In this document: positions 15,990 through 24,201 of the stretch, piece by piece
Numbering within the stretch: position 1 is the first letter of the stretch
Layout: every line of letters begins with the position of its first letter
Assembly: GCA_045635745.1 (NCBI GenBank)
Contig: JAZTWG010000036.1
Location: 1-39,098 of the forward strand
Direction: 5' to 3'
Source of the DNA: SIG78 sp045635745
Lineage (GTDB): Bacteria; Verrucomicrobiota; Lentisphaeria; Victivallales; Victivallaceae
Length of the DNA: 39,098 nt
Program-made: the position numbers and the translations under genes
Notes under the pieces: model-generated
What the model was told of the DNA's origin: nothing
The model's input: only the letters and a program-made list of their open reading frames with translations
Databases searched by the model: none

Positions 15990-17117
15990 TCAGTAATTTT
16001 TCAGGATTTTTTCCATTGTCCGGAGAAAAGTTCCGGCTTCATCCATGGTGTTTTCTTCAGAAAAAGAGAGCCGCAGACCGCTGAAAGCAGCATTTTTACT
16101 GTATCCAAGTCGGGTGAGTATAGCGCTGGGTTCACGAGTTTCCGCTTCGCAGGCGCTTCCGGCAGCAACCATGATATTTTCTGCACTGAACAAACGCACC
16201 AGTACCCCGGATTGATAGCCTTCAAGCATTATATGCAATATGTGGGGCGAAGCAAGGTCTTCCGGCACGGTGACTGTGCATTTTCCGCCATTGGGCAATA
16301 TTTTATTTTGCAGTTCGCAACGGAGATATTTATTGATCCTGCTGATCGCTGCAAGATTTTCCTGCCGCTGCATATCAAGCTCCTGACAAGCCAGAGTAAG
16401 TGCTGCTGCCTGAAACATATTTACATTGCCGGAGAGATGCTCTTTTTTACGCAAATCGTCGAATTCCTTTTGTATGATTTCGGAACTTCCGCCGATTGCC
16501 AGTAATGCCGCGCCGCCTCCGGAACCTATTTTGGCTCCGGAAATCAGCAGCAGATCCGGCAAAGGCGCATCAAGCGGATATGATTCCATGCCGAGTGATT
16601 GTACCATATCCACCAATATCATGGCCCGCGGCGCGGCTGTACGCAGTTTTTTCATCAGCTCCGGCAATGGCTGACGGACACCGATTTCGCTTTGAACGTG
16701 AGTGATAAAAATAAAATCCGGAACCTCTGCACTGTCGGGAAGATTTTCAATAATGCCGTATTTATTCAGCGCCATATTTTCAACTTTGCCGAACGTGCGC
16801 TCAAGCATCAAGCGGTTGGCAATATGGTCAAGTGCCGATGCCCATGCAGTCTGCTTTTTGTTCTGCAATACCATTGAAAGCTGATTGATCAAACCGGTTG
16901 CATCGCTGCCGAAAAAACATTGATGGGGATATTTTACCGCCTGCGGAACAACACTGCTGAAGAGTTTTTCCTGCAGAGTTTTGAGCTCCTGCCGCAGAGT
17001 GAATCCCCGGGCGTGTGCGGCTTCCGGGTTGCCGGAGTATCTTTCCAGAAGCATTTCGCAGCTGTTTTTTACTTTGGGCAGGAGTTCACGGAATGCGGCG
17101 TTGTCAAAGTATATCAT
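15990..17117 (-). CDS. Cysteine desulfurase-like class V aminotransferase (NifS/IscS family)
   Basis: 375 residues, normal length. PLP enzyme that would take sulfur from cysteine as a persulfide. Landmarks: MIYFDNAA start, H98 (PLP-stacking His in ALDHIANR), THVQSEIGVRQPLPEL (canonical NNEiG has become QSEIG), D170 and Q173 in LVDMVQSLG, Schiff-base K196 in ISGAKIGSGGGAALL (the usual SGHK is SGAK), and catalytic C323 in GSACEAETREPSAIL. The Asn-to-Ser and His-to-Ala changes set it apart from housekeeping IscS. Its ATG shares one base with the stop of the upstream YeiH-type gene (TGATG), so the two are translationally coupled. A diverged copy of its 3' end is at 442-861. No IscU or thiamine/tRNA thiolation partner is nearby; the sulfur acceptor is unknown. 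Confidence 0.88.
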   Translation of the reverse strand: MIYFDNAAFRELLPKVKNSCEMLLERYSGNPEAAHARGFTLRQELKTLQEKLFSSVVPQAVKYPHQCFFGSDATGLINQLSMVLQNKKQTAWASALDHIANRLMLERTFGKVENMALNKYGIIENLPDSAEVPDFIFITHVQSEIGVRQPLPELMKKLRTAAPRAMILVDMVQSLGMESYPLDAPLPDLLLISGAKIGSGGGAALLAIGGSSEIIQKEFDDLRKKEHLSGNVNMFQAAALTLACQELDMQRQENLAAISRINKYLRCELQNKILPNGGKCTVTVPEDLASPHILHIMLEGYQSGVLVRLFSAENIMVAAGSACEAETREPSAILTRLGYSKNAAFSGLRLSFSEENTMDEAGTFLRTMEKILKNY

Positions 17118-18127
17118 CAGGCTTTCACCCAGTCAAAATAAATGGCAAGGCACCAGATGGCCGAAAGCAATATCCACAGCGTCAGACCATGCAGTAATGG
17201 CCTGATACCCAACTGCTTGAGCTTGGTGCGCGAAAGGTTTGCCCCGATGATAAAGAGCGTAAATACCATCAGGAATTTGCTGATGTTTTTAAGCAGTTTT
17301 CCGGTATATCCTGCCGCTTCGGCCAGGGCTGATCCGGTTCCTGTAAGCTGCGGCAGATAAGTTACCAATGCTGCCGCAATGATGAATCCGGGGATGAACC
17401 ACGGAACTTTGAGCTTGAAATTGCGTTTGCCGTCGGCTGATTTTTCCCGGGCAAAGGTGGCAATAAAAAGCGTTACAGGCACGATCCACAGCGCCCGGGC
17501 AAGTTTGACCGTGGTTCCGACTTCCAGCGCTTCTTCGCCGTACTGGAACGAGGCCCCGACTACGCTGGAGGTGTCGTGGATCGCCAGAGCTGCAAAGTAG
17601 CCGAATTCATTTTGCGAAAAATCCAGCGCTTTGCCGATCCACGGAAATATCAGCAATGCCACCGCGTTGAGTGTAAATACCGTTGCCGAAGCCAGAGCTA
17701 TATCGTCGGATTCAGCTTTGAGCGCCGGCGCCGCTGCCGCGATGGCGCTGCCGCCGCAAATACTGGTGCCGACACTGACCAGCCACGAGCAGTTTTTATC
17801 GACCTTGAATACCCGGCCGAAAAACATCCCCAGGCTCAACCCCAGCGCTATACCGATAAAAGTGTAGAAAAATCCCTGCGCTCCGGCGGCAAGCACTTTT
17901 CCCAGATCCATGCCGAACCCCATGAGCACGATTGCTGCACCCAGCAGCTGGCTGGAGAGTTTTCCGGTCAGTTGGGCAAAAGGATTGCCGGCTGTTACCG
18001 CAAAAGTGATCCCCGCAATAACAGCAATGCCGGGTGCGTAATTGCGTACTGCCGGAACAATCCACGGCACAAAGAAAAACGCCAATGCCAACAGTACAAA
18101 CAATGTTTTACGGATATTTTCTTGCAT
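17117..18127 (-). CDS. YeiH/UPF0324-type putative sulfate/anion exporter
   Basis: 336-residue membrane protein with about ten hydrophobic segments and the family's signature stretches: GIAVIAGITFAVTAGNPFAQ, the amphipathic VSVGTSICGGSAIAAAAPAL core and FAALAIHDTSSVVGASFQYG. Members of UPF0324 are annotated as putative sulfate exporters, in part because they are often beside cysteine/taurine sulfur genes; transport has been little tested. The ATG at 18127 is preferred; an open frame further upstream to 18217 runs into the prephenate dehydratase gene. Its stop overlaps the start of the cysteine desulfurase-like gene by one base, so sulfur handling is a reasonable joint role: removal of oxidised sulfur while cysteine sulfur is mobilised. 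The start has only a weak AGGT site. Confidence 0.85.
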   Translation of the reverse strand: MQENIRKTLFVLLALAFFFVPWIVPAVRNYAPGIAVIAGITFAVTAGNPFAQLTGKLSSQLLGAAIVLMGFGMDLGKVLAAGAQGFFYTFIGIALGLSLGMFFGRVFKVDKNCSWLVSVGTSICGGSAIAAAAPALKAESDDIALASATVFTLNAVALLIFPWIGKALDFSQNEFGYFAALAIHDTSSVVGASFQYGEEALEVGTTVKLARALWIVPVTLFIATFAREKSADGKRNFKLKVPWFIPGFIIAAALVTYLPQLTGTGSALAEAAGYTGKLLKNISKFLMVFTLFIIGANLSRTKLKQLGIRPLLHGLTLWILLSAIWCLAIYFDWVKA

Positions 18128-18152
18128 AAAATCTACCTGAAATCTATTTTTT

Positions 18153-19226
18153 TCAGCCCATGCGCGGATAACTGCCAAGGATCTTGAAAAATGCAGAAAT
18201 TTTTTCCACATCGGCACATGATTCAGCTACAATGGGGTCATCGCGGTGACCCAGCAAATCCACAAAGAAGCAGTATTCCCAGCCTGCCTGCTGCTGCCAC
18301 GGGCGGCTTTCGATCATGGTCATCTGCAGCCCGGCGCGGCGGAAGGGCTCCAGCGCTTCGTAAAGTGCGCCGGGACGGTTTTTGACCACAAAGCACAAAC
18401 TTGTTTTATCGTCGCCGCTGCGGCTGGTGGTCTGATTGCCGATCACCAGAAAACGGGTGGTGTTGAAACTGGAATCTTCCACGTTTTCTTCGAGAATGGC
18501 AAGTTTGTACAACTCGCTGGCCACCGGACTGCCAAGCGTGGCAGTAAATGGCTCGCTGGCAGCGCGTTCGGCCGCGTAGGCTGTGCTGGTCATTTCCACT
18601 AATTCCATACCGGGAAAATTTTCCAGCAGATAAGCTCTGCATTGACCCAGTACCTGCGGATGGCTGCAGATGCGTTTGATCTCATCTTTGCGGCATTTGG
18701 CCATCAGCGAGTGATGTACGCGGCAATATTTTTCAGCAGTTATCCGCACGCTTGAACGCACCAGCCAGTCCAGAGTATAATTGATCACGCCTTCAGCGGA
18801 GTTTTCGATCGGCACGCAGCCGTAATCGGCACGTTCGCACTCGATGGCGCGGAAAACTTCCGGAATGGTTTTTTCCGGTGCCAGATCAGCTCCGTTGCCG
18901 AATATTTCCAGCGTTGCCTGATGCGAAAAAGTCCCCAACGGCCCCAGAAATGCTGCTCGCAGCGGGCGTTCCAGCCGGTGGGATCCGGACATGATCTCGC
19001 GGTAGACGGCATTGAGTATTTCCGCGGTCATCGGCCCGTTATTGAGCTTCTGCAGCCGTTCCATAAGCTTGCGCTGCCGGGAAGGATCGTAAACCGGCAG
19101 ATGCCGTTCGCGCTTGTATTCGCCGATAGCTTCAACCGCCTGATAACGGCGATTGAGCAGTGCGATAAGCTCAGCATCGATAGAATCTATCTCGCCGCGC
19201 AATTTCTGCAAATCTTCGTCTTTCAT
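18153..19226 (-). CDS. pheA: Bifunctional chorismate mutase/prephenate dehydratase (P-protein)
   Basis: 357 residues catalysing chorismate to prephenate and then to phenylpyruvate, the committed route to phenylalanine. Residues 1-85 are the AroQ chorismate mutase helices (LRGEIDSIDAELIALLNRR, VYDPSRQRKLMERL). About 88-270 is prephenate dehydratase (AAFLGPLGTFSHQATLEIFG, VPIENSAEGVINYTLDWL and the catalytic NTTRFLVIG). About 275-357 is the regulatory ACT domain (SLCFVVKNRPGALYEALEPF and the phenylalanine-binding IESRPWQ), so feedback inhibition by Phe is expected. The start follows a GAGGA site. It is the upstream neighbour of the YeiH gene (25-base gap), and the EEP-family gene ends 43 bases before it, so co-transcription on the minus strand is likely though functionally mixed. 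Confidence 0.95.
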   Translation of the reverse strand: MKDEDLQKLRGEIDSIDAELIALLNRRYQAVEAIGEYKRERHLPVYDPSRQRKLMERLQKLNNGPMTAEILNAVYREIMSGSHRLERPLRAAFLGPLGTFSHQATLEIFGNGADLAPEKTIPEVFRAIECERADYGCVPIENSAEGVINYTLDWLVRSSVRITAEKYCRVHHSLMAKCRKDEIKRICSHPQVLGQCRAYLLENFPGMELVEMTSTAYAAERAASEPFTATLGSPVASELYKLAILEENVEDSSFNTTRFLVIGNQTTSRSGDDKTSLCFVVKNRPGALYEALEPFRRAGLQMTMIESRPWQQQAGWEYCFFVDLLGHRDDPIVAESCADVEKISAFFKILGSYPRMG

Positions 19227-19269
19227 AAAATATCCTCAGAATTTTGATGATTTACTATTTGCCTGATTG

Positions 19270-20142
19270 TTATGGTTTTTCAAGCTGTTCAGCAAGTTTT
19301 ATATCCGCTATCAGCGGCAGGTGGTCGGACGCTTGTACAGGTATTTTGCCATACAGCAGCTTTGAACTCAAAACAGTTGATCCCTGCGGCAGCAGAATAT
19401 GGTCAATATGCCGCATATTGGGACGGAGCACGCCCAATTTGGCATTTATAACACTGCAGGTGAACTTGTTTTCGACTTTCCCTGCGATATCGACACTGTC
19501 GACCAGTTGGGAGTGCTGCAGCAGTTGTTTGAGTTCTCCACTTTCGGCAGTGCTGTTGAAATCCCCAGTACAGATAACCGGTACGCCGGGGAAGCGTTTT
19601 TTTAGCTCCGCAAGGTGCTGTATCATCAACTGCGAATTTGCCATGCGTTTGGGTATGGTCAAATCCCAGTGCGTATTGGTTATCAGGAGTTTGCGCTGTG
19701 TTTTGATTTCTTCCAGCAGAGTCCAGCGCAGGCAGCGTATCAGCAAATCAGTGTATTTCATCACCCCGCCATCCACCTGACGGAACCGGCGGCTGTCGTA
19801 GATGACCGCACACATATTTTCATCGTAAGGATTGCGGGCAAATTTCAGCGGTTCGATCTTGCCGTCAAGCAGCTTATACCATATCGGATCAAGTTCCTGC
19901 AAGCCGGCAATATCCGGAGCTGTATTGCGGATTATTTCAATAATATCCGGTGCCCGTTCTTCTGCTTTACGCATATTGCGGTTCCAGCGTTGAGCAAGAA
20001 TATTGTACGAAAGTACCCGCAGCCCGGTACCTTTTTCATGCTGCAGATTGCCGGGGTAATTGGCCAAAGTCTCCACAGAACCTAAAATGCTCCGGCAGAT
20101 GAAAAGAGCGATAACCGCTATAAAGAACTTTGAGGCTGCCAT
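19270..20142 (-). CDS. Exported endonuclease/exonuclease/phosphatase-family protein
   Basis: 290 residues with an N-terminal signal or anchor (KFFIAVIALFICRSILGS). The metal-dependent EEP fold shows all its motifs: LRVLSYNIL, DIAGLQELDP (metal Glu), TNTHWDL, VICTGDFNST, MRHIDHILLPQ and QASDHLPLIADIKL (catalytic His). Substrates in this superfamily range from nucleic acids to sphingomyelin and inositol phosphates, so the exact role is open; the export signal favours a periplasmic or surface phosphodiesterase/nuclease. The ATG at 20142 is chosen because AGGAGA (20152-20157 on the complement) precedes it; the frame reaches 20181 without a better start. Divergent from nrdR, with a 323-base intergenic region between. 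Confidence 0.85.
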   Translation of the reverse strand: MAASKFFIAVIALFICRSILGSVETLANYPGNLQHEKGTGLRVLSYNILAQRWNRNMRKAEERAPDIIEIIRNTAPDIAGLQELDPIWYKLLDGKIEPLKFARNPYDENMCAVIYDSRRFRQVDGGVMKYTDLLIRCLRWTLLEEIKTQRKLLITNTHWDLTIPKRMANSQLMIQHLAELKKRFPGVPVICTGDFNSTAESGELKQLLQHSQLVDSVDIAGKVENKFTCSVINAKLGVLRPNMRHIDHILLPQGSTVLSSKLLYGKIPVQASDHLPLIADIKLAEQLEKP

Positions 20143-20465
20143 GATATAAAAATCTCCTGTTTTCAAGTAGGAAACAAACACGCTTTATTGAATCGGAAAA
20201 TATCTTAAAAAGCGATTGTTTCACCCGATATCCAGTAATAAAATACACTCGATTGCATCTTTTTGCAAGCAACAGCAGAAAAAAGTGCTGAAAAATCGGT
20301 GGTTTTGCTCCTGAAAAAATTGCATTTCAGCAAATATTACTGCATATTATAGAAGTGTGATGATTTCAGATTTCAGCTGATCATTTTTACGGTTCGGAAG
20401 AAGTGTTCTGAAATCAGATCAGGTATTGGAGTTTTTTTCTGCTGTGAGATTGAGAGGTTGAGTTC
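20143..20465. other. Divergent intergenic region between the EEP gene and nrdR
   Basis: 323 bases with no gene. A weak promoter-like pair toward nrdR, TTTCAG (20325-20330), 17 bases, TATAGA (20348-20353), is the only signal I can point to. I looked for an NrdR box pair (consensus acaCwAtATaTwGtgt) and did not find one. Confidence 0.35.
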
Positions 20466-20912
20466 ATGCGTTGTCCGGTATGCGGTTTTCAGGATGATAA
20501 AGTGATCGATTCGCGCGTGGTCAAAGAAGGCTTCGGCGTGCGCCGTCGCCGGGAGTGTCTGGCATGTGCGCATCGTTTCAGTACTTACGAAAGCATCATT
20601 CAAAGCGAACTCAAAGTGGTTAAACGCAACAGCGAACGCGAGGACTTTGATGCCGATAAATTGCGTAAAGGTATCGAAAATGCCTGCTACAAACGGCCCA
20701 TCGATCCTGAAGATATCAACCGTCTGATCGACGATGTGAGTCAGGCGCTTCAGAAGGATTTTGACCGCGAAGTCTCCAGCAGTGAGATCGGCAACCGCGT
20801 TATGCAGGCTTTGAAAGCGCTCGATCAGGTGGCGTATGTGCGTTTTGCCAGTGTCTACCGTAAATTCCATGATGTGGAAGAGTTTATCAACGAAATACGT
20901 TCTCTCAAGTGA
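20466..20912 (+). CDS. nrdR: Transcriptional repressor NrdR
   Basis: 148 residues. Repressor of ribonucleotide reductase genes that senses ATP/dATP. The N-terminal zinc ribbon (MRCPVCGFQDDKVIDSRVV and CLACAHRFSTYE, four Cys) binds DNA; an ATP-cone follows (VVKRNSEREDFDADKLRKGI, SSSEIGNRVMQALKALDQVA), with the family ending VYRKFHDVEEF. Length and start are standard. The next gene begins 4 bases after its stop and carries a second ATP-cone, so the pair probably acts on the same nucleotide signal. No ribonucleotide reductase gene lies in the window. A diverged internal fragment of this gene is found at 199-444. Confidence 0.97.
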   Translation: MRCPVCGFQDDKVIDSRVVKEGFGVRRRRECLACAHRFSTYESIIQSELKVVKRNSEREDFDADKLRKGIENACYKRPIDPEDINRLIDDVSQALQKDFDREVSSSEIGNRVMQALKALDQVAYVRFASVYRKFHDVEEFINEIRSLK

Positions 20913-20916
20913 TTCC

Positions 20917-21876
20917 ATGCTCTCAATAACCGACAATTTTCTTTATGTCATAGATTCCGATGGCAGACAACAGCTTTTTGATGTTGATAAACTGAAATCT
21001 GCTCTGCAGGAGGCATTTGAAAACTCCGGCAATCCCAACAGTTATCTGGCTGAAGACATAGCCTGTGCGGTGGAAGAAGCAATGTTCGAAAGTTTCCGCA
21101 GCGAACGCATTTTCACCCAGAGCGAAGTCGATTCCGCCGTAAACCGCATACTGGAAAATGCCGGTTATGCACACGTTGCCCAGGTGTTCCGGCGCGCCAA
21201 CAGTCATTTGTACATAGCTATGGACGTGAACAGTCAGGATGCCGGAAGTCTCATCAGCCGCCATCTGGGCGTGGAAGAACCCGTTGCCGGCAAGCTGGCC
21301 GAACAGGTGGTCGGCGCGCTGAAAACTTTGAATATAACCAGCGCTTCGCCGGCGCTTTATCTGGAGCTGGCACGCTACTACGAACACAATCAATTACCGG
21401 TGCTGACCGAACTGCCGGGAACGCGTTCCGGTACGGCGGCCGCCGGCGGCAAAATTCTGCTTGGCAGCAGCGAGATAGCCGGTTTGGTGCCGGAGTGCTG
21501 CAAAAGCTTGTGGGATAATAAGGTAATTGCGGTTTCAAACATTACCAGAGTTTACCCCAACTTCCGGCTTTCGCTGAATTTGAGTGCGTTGGCGGAATTC
21601 TCCGGAATGAGTGTGCCGCTTACCGAACTTGAATTTGCCGCAGCGCTGTATGATGCCGGCGAAAAAACTGGTCTGTTGCTGAAAAAACTCTGCAATCATC
21701 TGCAAACCGAACCGCTGCCGTTATATCTGGTGCTGGTCCAGCTGGATGTTTTTTGCGAAAAATATCTTTCAATCGGTTACCCGGAAGGGCGCAATACTGC
21801 GCTGGAAATTGCCGGACTTTTCCGGAATGCGCTGGGTTTTACGGTCAAAAAAGTGCGCTGCCGTACCAAGCGGTGA
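20917..21876 (+). CDS. ATP-cone domain protein of unknown function
   Basis: 319 residues. The N-terminal 100 or so form an ATP-cone like that of ribonucleotide reductases and NrdR: LFDVDKLKSALQEAFENSGN, the SQSEVDSAV-type turn (FTQSEVDSAVNRIL) and AHVAQVFRRANSHLYIAMD. The remaining 220 residues have no motif I know: no radical-SAM cysteines, no glycyl-radical site and no NrdA/NrdJ catalytic cysteines in the expected arrangement, though the region is well-formed, leucine-rich and mixed alpha/beta. ATG at 20917, 4 bases after the nrdR stop, no clear ribosome binding site, so translation is likely coupled to nrdR. Could be a dATP-sensing partner or antagonist of NrdR, or a degenerate reductase-derived protein; neither is shown. 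Confidence 0.75.
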   Translation: MLSITDNFLYVIDSDGRQQLFDVDKLKSALQEAFENSGNPNSYLAEDIACAVEEAMFESFRSERIFTQSEVDSAVNRILENAGYAHVAQVFRRANSHLYIAMDVNSQDAGSLISRHLGVEEPVAGKLAEQVVGALKTLNITSASPALYLELARYYEHNQLPVLTELPGTRSGTAAAGGKILLGSSEIAGLVPECCKSLWDNKVIAVSNITRVYPNFRLSLNLSALAEFSGMSVPLTELEFAAALYDAGEKTGLLLKKLCNHLQTEPLPLYLVLVQLDVFCEKYLSIGYPEGRNTALEIAGLFRNALGFTVKKVRCRTKR

Positions 21877-21984
21877 GATTACAAATTCCCCCGGCAGAAT
21901 TGCAAATCAGTTCCGGTGTACTGCCAGATACGGCCGGTCAAACCGCCTTTTATTGAGAATTTTACGAAAAAAAACACTTTATTT

Positions 21985-22013
21985 TTGGTATTTGACGATT
22001 TGTGATGTATAGT
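21985..22013 (+). promoter_or_regulatory. Promoter candidate for rpsB-tsf
   Basis: TTGGTA (21985-21990), a 17-base spacer and TATAGT (22008-22013). A start near 22020 would give a 155-base leader before rpsB. Confidence 0.55.
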
Positions 22014-22019
22014 ATGGTT

Positions 22020-22174
22020 CCGGTTTTATTGCCGGAAGTGAATTATTAACAACCAAACACCCGGGCGGGCTGGCAGAAAAAACTGGCAGAAGCGATTGCA
22101 GGAAAGACTGCAAAAATCTGGCAGGAACAGTAAAAAGTCGAGAGTCCGTCGCAACAATCGAAAGGAAGTGCAAA
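22020..22174 (+). promoter_or_regulatory. rpsB leader with CTGGCAG repeats and hairpin
   Basis: The probable 5' untranslated region of rpsB holds three CTGGCAG-type units (22070-22078, 22083-22091, 22118-22127), with a TTGCAG/CTGCAA hairpin (22096-22113) between the second and third. Autoregulation by S2 binding its own leader is known in other bacteria; whether this leader works that way is inference. Confidence 0.4.
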
Positions 22175-23068
22175 ATGGGTAAAATCACAATTCACGATCT
22201 TATGGAAGCCGGTTGTCATTTCGGACACCAGACCCGCCGCTGGAACCCCAAGATGAAGGAATACGTCTACGGCGCCCGCAACGGTATCAGCATTATCGAT
22301 CTGACCAAGACCATGCGTCAGCTCGCCAACGCCTGCAACTTCCTGGGTAACGTTGTTGCCAAGGGTGGCGATATTCTTTTTGTCGGTACCAAACGTCAGG
22401 CCCAGGAAGTAATCCGTACTCTGGCGGCTGAAACCGGTATGTACTATGTTGCCGAACGCTGGATGGGCGGTATGCTTACCAACAACGTGACCATTCGCAA
22501 GAGCATTGCCAAGATGATCGAGTCTGACAAACTGCTGGCCGATGAAGAAGCCACTGCCAAACTCAAGAAAAAAGAAATCGTCATGCTCACCCGCGACAAT
22601 CAGAAACTGCACAACAACCTCGACGGTATCGCTGAAATGAAGAAGCTGCCCGCCGCCATGTTCGTCATCGACGTCTGTCACGACGATATCGCTGTGCGCG
22701 AAGCCGCCAAGCTGAACATTCCGATCGTGGCTATCTGTGATACCAATGCCGATCCTGATCTGATCGACTACCCCATCGTTGCCAACGACGATGCCGTCAA
22801 ATCCCTGCAGGTCATCACCGATGTCGTGCGCGATGCCATCATGACCGCCAAAGAAGTTTACAACAAGAGTGTTGTTGAAGCCGCCACTGCCAAGGGTGCT
22901 GCTGAAAAGATCGCCGCTGAAACCGATGCCGACGCCGAAGACAAGCCCGCCAAGGCCCGTCGTCCCCGCAAGGCCGCTGCTGAAGGCGAAGAAAAAGCCA
23001 AGCGCGCTCCCCGCAAAAAGGCTGCTCCCAAAGCTGATGCCCCCGCTGAAGAAGCCAAGGCTGAATAA
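22175..23068 (+). CDS. rpsB: 30S ribosomal protein S2
   Basis: 297 residues. The S2 core opens ITIHDLMEAGCHFGHQTRRW and shows ADILFVGTKRQAQ-like and YVAERWMGGMLTN signatures plus the DVCHDDIAVREA and NIPIVAICDTNADPDLIDYP regions. Beyond the conserved core (ending near residue 245) is a low-complexity Ala/Lys/Glu tail (KARRPRKAAAEGEEKAKRAP onward) of about 50 residues, an extension absent from E. coli S2 but parallel to the tail on S16 in this window. AAAGGAAG precedes the ATG. It is in the usual rpsB-tsf pair, with 23 bases to tsf. Confidence 0.98.
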   Translation: MGKITIHDLMEAGCHFGHQTRRWNPKMKEYVYGARNGISIIDLTKTMRQLANACNFLGNVVAKGGDILFVGTKRQAQEVIRTLAAETGMYYVAERWMGGMLTNNVTIRKSIAKMIESDKLLADEEATAKLKKKEIVMLTRDNQKLHNNLDGIAEMKKLPAAMFVIDVCHDDIAVREAAKLNIPIVAICDTNADPDLIDYPIVANDDAVKSLQVITDVVRDAIMTAKEVYNKSVVEAATAKGAAEKIAAETDADAEDKPAKARRPRKAAAEGEEKAKRAPRKKAAPKADAPAEEAKAE

Positions 23069-23091
23069 TTGAATTTTTAAGGAGATATATA

Positions 23092-23889
23092 ATGATGATT
23101 ACTGCTGATGTTGTAAAGAAGCTCCGCGATATGACCGGTGCCGGTATGATGGACTGCAAAAAAGCCCTGACTGAAGCCAATGGTGATATGGAAAAGGCTG
23201 TGGACGTGCTCCGCAAGTCCGGTGCCGCCAAAGCCGAAAAGAAATCCGGCCGCGCCACCAAAGAAGGTAAAGTTGCCTGTTATGTTGACGGCAACGTTGC
23301 CGCCATGGTCGAAGTTCTCTGCGAAACTGACTTTGTTGCCAAAACCGACAAATTCAATGCTTATATCGATGAATTGCTCAAGCGCATCGCCGCCGGCGAA
23401 GGCAATGGCTGCGTTTCCGAAGCTGTTCAGGCTGCTGAAAAAGAAGCCATGGTCGCTCTGATCGCCACCATCGGTGAAAATATGCAGATCCGCCGCGCTG
23501 CCCGTTGGGCCGCCGATGGCAAACTTGCCAGCTACATCCACATGCAGGGCCGTATCGGCGTGCTGGTGGAAGTTGAAGGTGCTGATGATGCTGAATTGCT
23601 GAAGAATATCTGCATGCACATTGCCGCATTCAATCCCAGCTTCATTGACCGTACCGAAGTGCCTGCCGAATGGATCGCCCGCGAAAAAGAAATCGCAGCC
23701 GCTCAGTTGGCCGGCAAACCTGCTGAAATGATCGAAAAGATTGTTATGGGCAAGATCAACAAGCGCTACACCGAAGTCTGCCTCATGGACCAGCCCTGGA
23801 TCATGGACGACAAAGCCAGCTTGGCCAAGCTCTACAAAGATCTTAAGATCAAGCGCTTCACCCGCTGGGAAATCGGTGAAGAGCTGTAA
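23092..23889 (+). CDS. tsf: Elongation factor Ts
   Basis: 265 residues. Guanine nucleotide exchange factor for EF-Tu. Signatures are VKKLRDMTGAGMMDCKKALT (the UBA-like domain with family motif LR..TGAGMMDCKKAL) and VEVLCETDFVAKTDKF (CETDFVA). The dimerisation domain ends with YTEVCLMDQPWIMDDKASLA, the usual C-terminal QPF/QPW signature. AAGGAG lies upstream; both ATG codons at 23092 and 23095 are usable. The length is close to E. coli Tsf (283). Confidence 0.98.
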   Translation: MMITADVVKKLRDMTGAGMMDCKKALTEANGDMEKAVDVLRKSGAAKAEKKSGRATKEGKVACYVDGNVAAMVEVLCETDFVAKTDKFNAYIDELLKRIAAGEGNGCVSEAVQAAEKEAMVALIATIGENMQIRRAARWAADGKLASYIHMQGRIGVLVEVEGADDAELLKNICMHIAAFNPSFIDRTEVPAEWIAREKEIAAAQLAGKPAEMIEKIVMGKINKRYTEVCLMDQPWIMDDKASLAKLYKDLKIKRFTRWEIGEEL

Positions 23890-24052
23890 TAGGGCGGATG
23901 TACTGAATGTCGCGGGGCAGTTTTTGCATCCTCATCAGAATCTGCACTGACTGCTTTTCCGGGTGTTACCTTACAGGGAGCACCGCAAAAAAGCAATCAG
24001 CACATCTGCAAGATGATGTTAACAAAATCCATCCCCGGGCATTGCAGCAGAC

Positions 24053-24084
24053 CCACCCCCAAGGGTGGATTGCAAACTTGCAAT
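24053..24084 (+). other. Paired hairpins downstream of tsf
   Basis: CCACCC-CCAA-GGGTGG (24053-24068) is followed at once by ATTGCAA-AC-TTGCAAT (24069-24084). They lie in the 312-base gap between tsf and the dGTPase gene, ahead of the terminator; their role is unknown. Confidence 0.5.
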
Positions 24085-24091
24085 AGTTTGA

Positions 24092-24126
24092 AAAAAGGCG
24101 TTCAGAGTTTTCTGGACGCTTTTTTT
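24092..24126 (+). terminator. Rho-independent terminator after rpsB-tsf
   Basis: GCGTTCAG (24098-24105) and CTGGACGC (24112-24119) form a stem with one G-U pair, flanked by an A-run and followed by seven T. Confidence 0.9.
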
Positions 24127-24201
24127 ATCAGCTCATACGTAAGTTCCGCCGCAAGCGGATACAGTAAATGAAGCTTTTTAACCTTAAACAAGGATTTTCT
24201 T

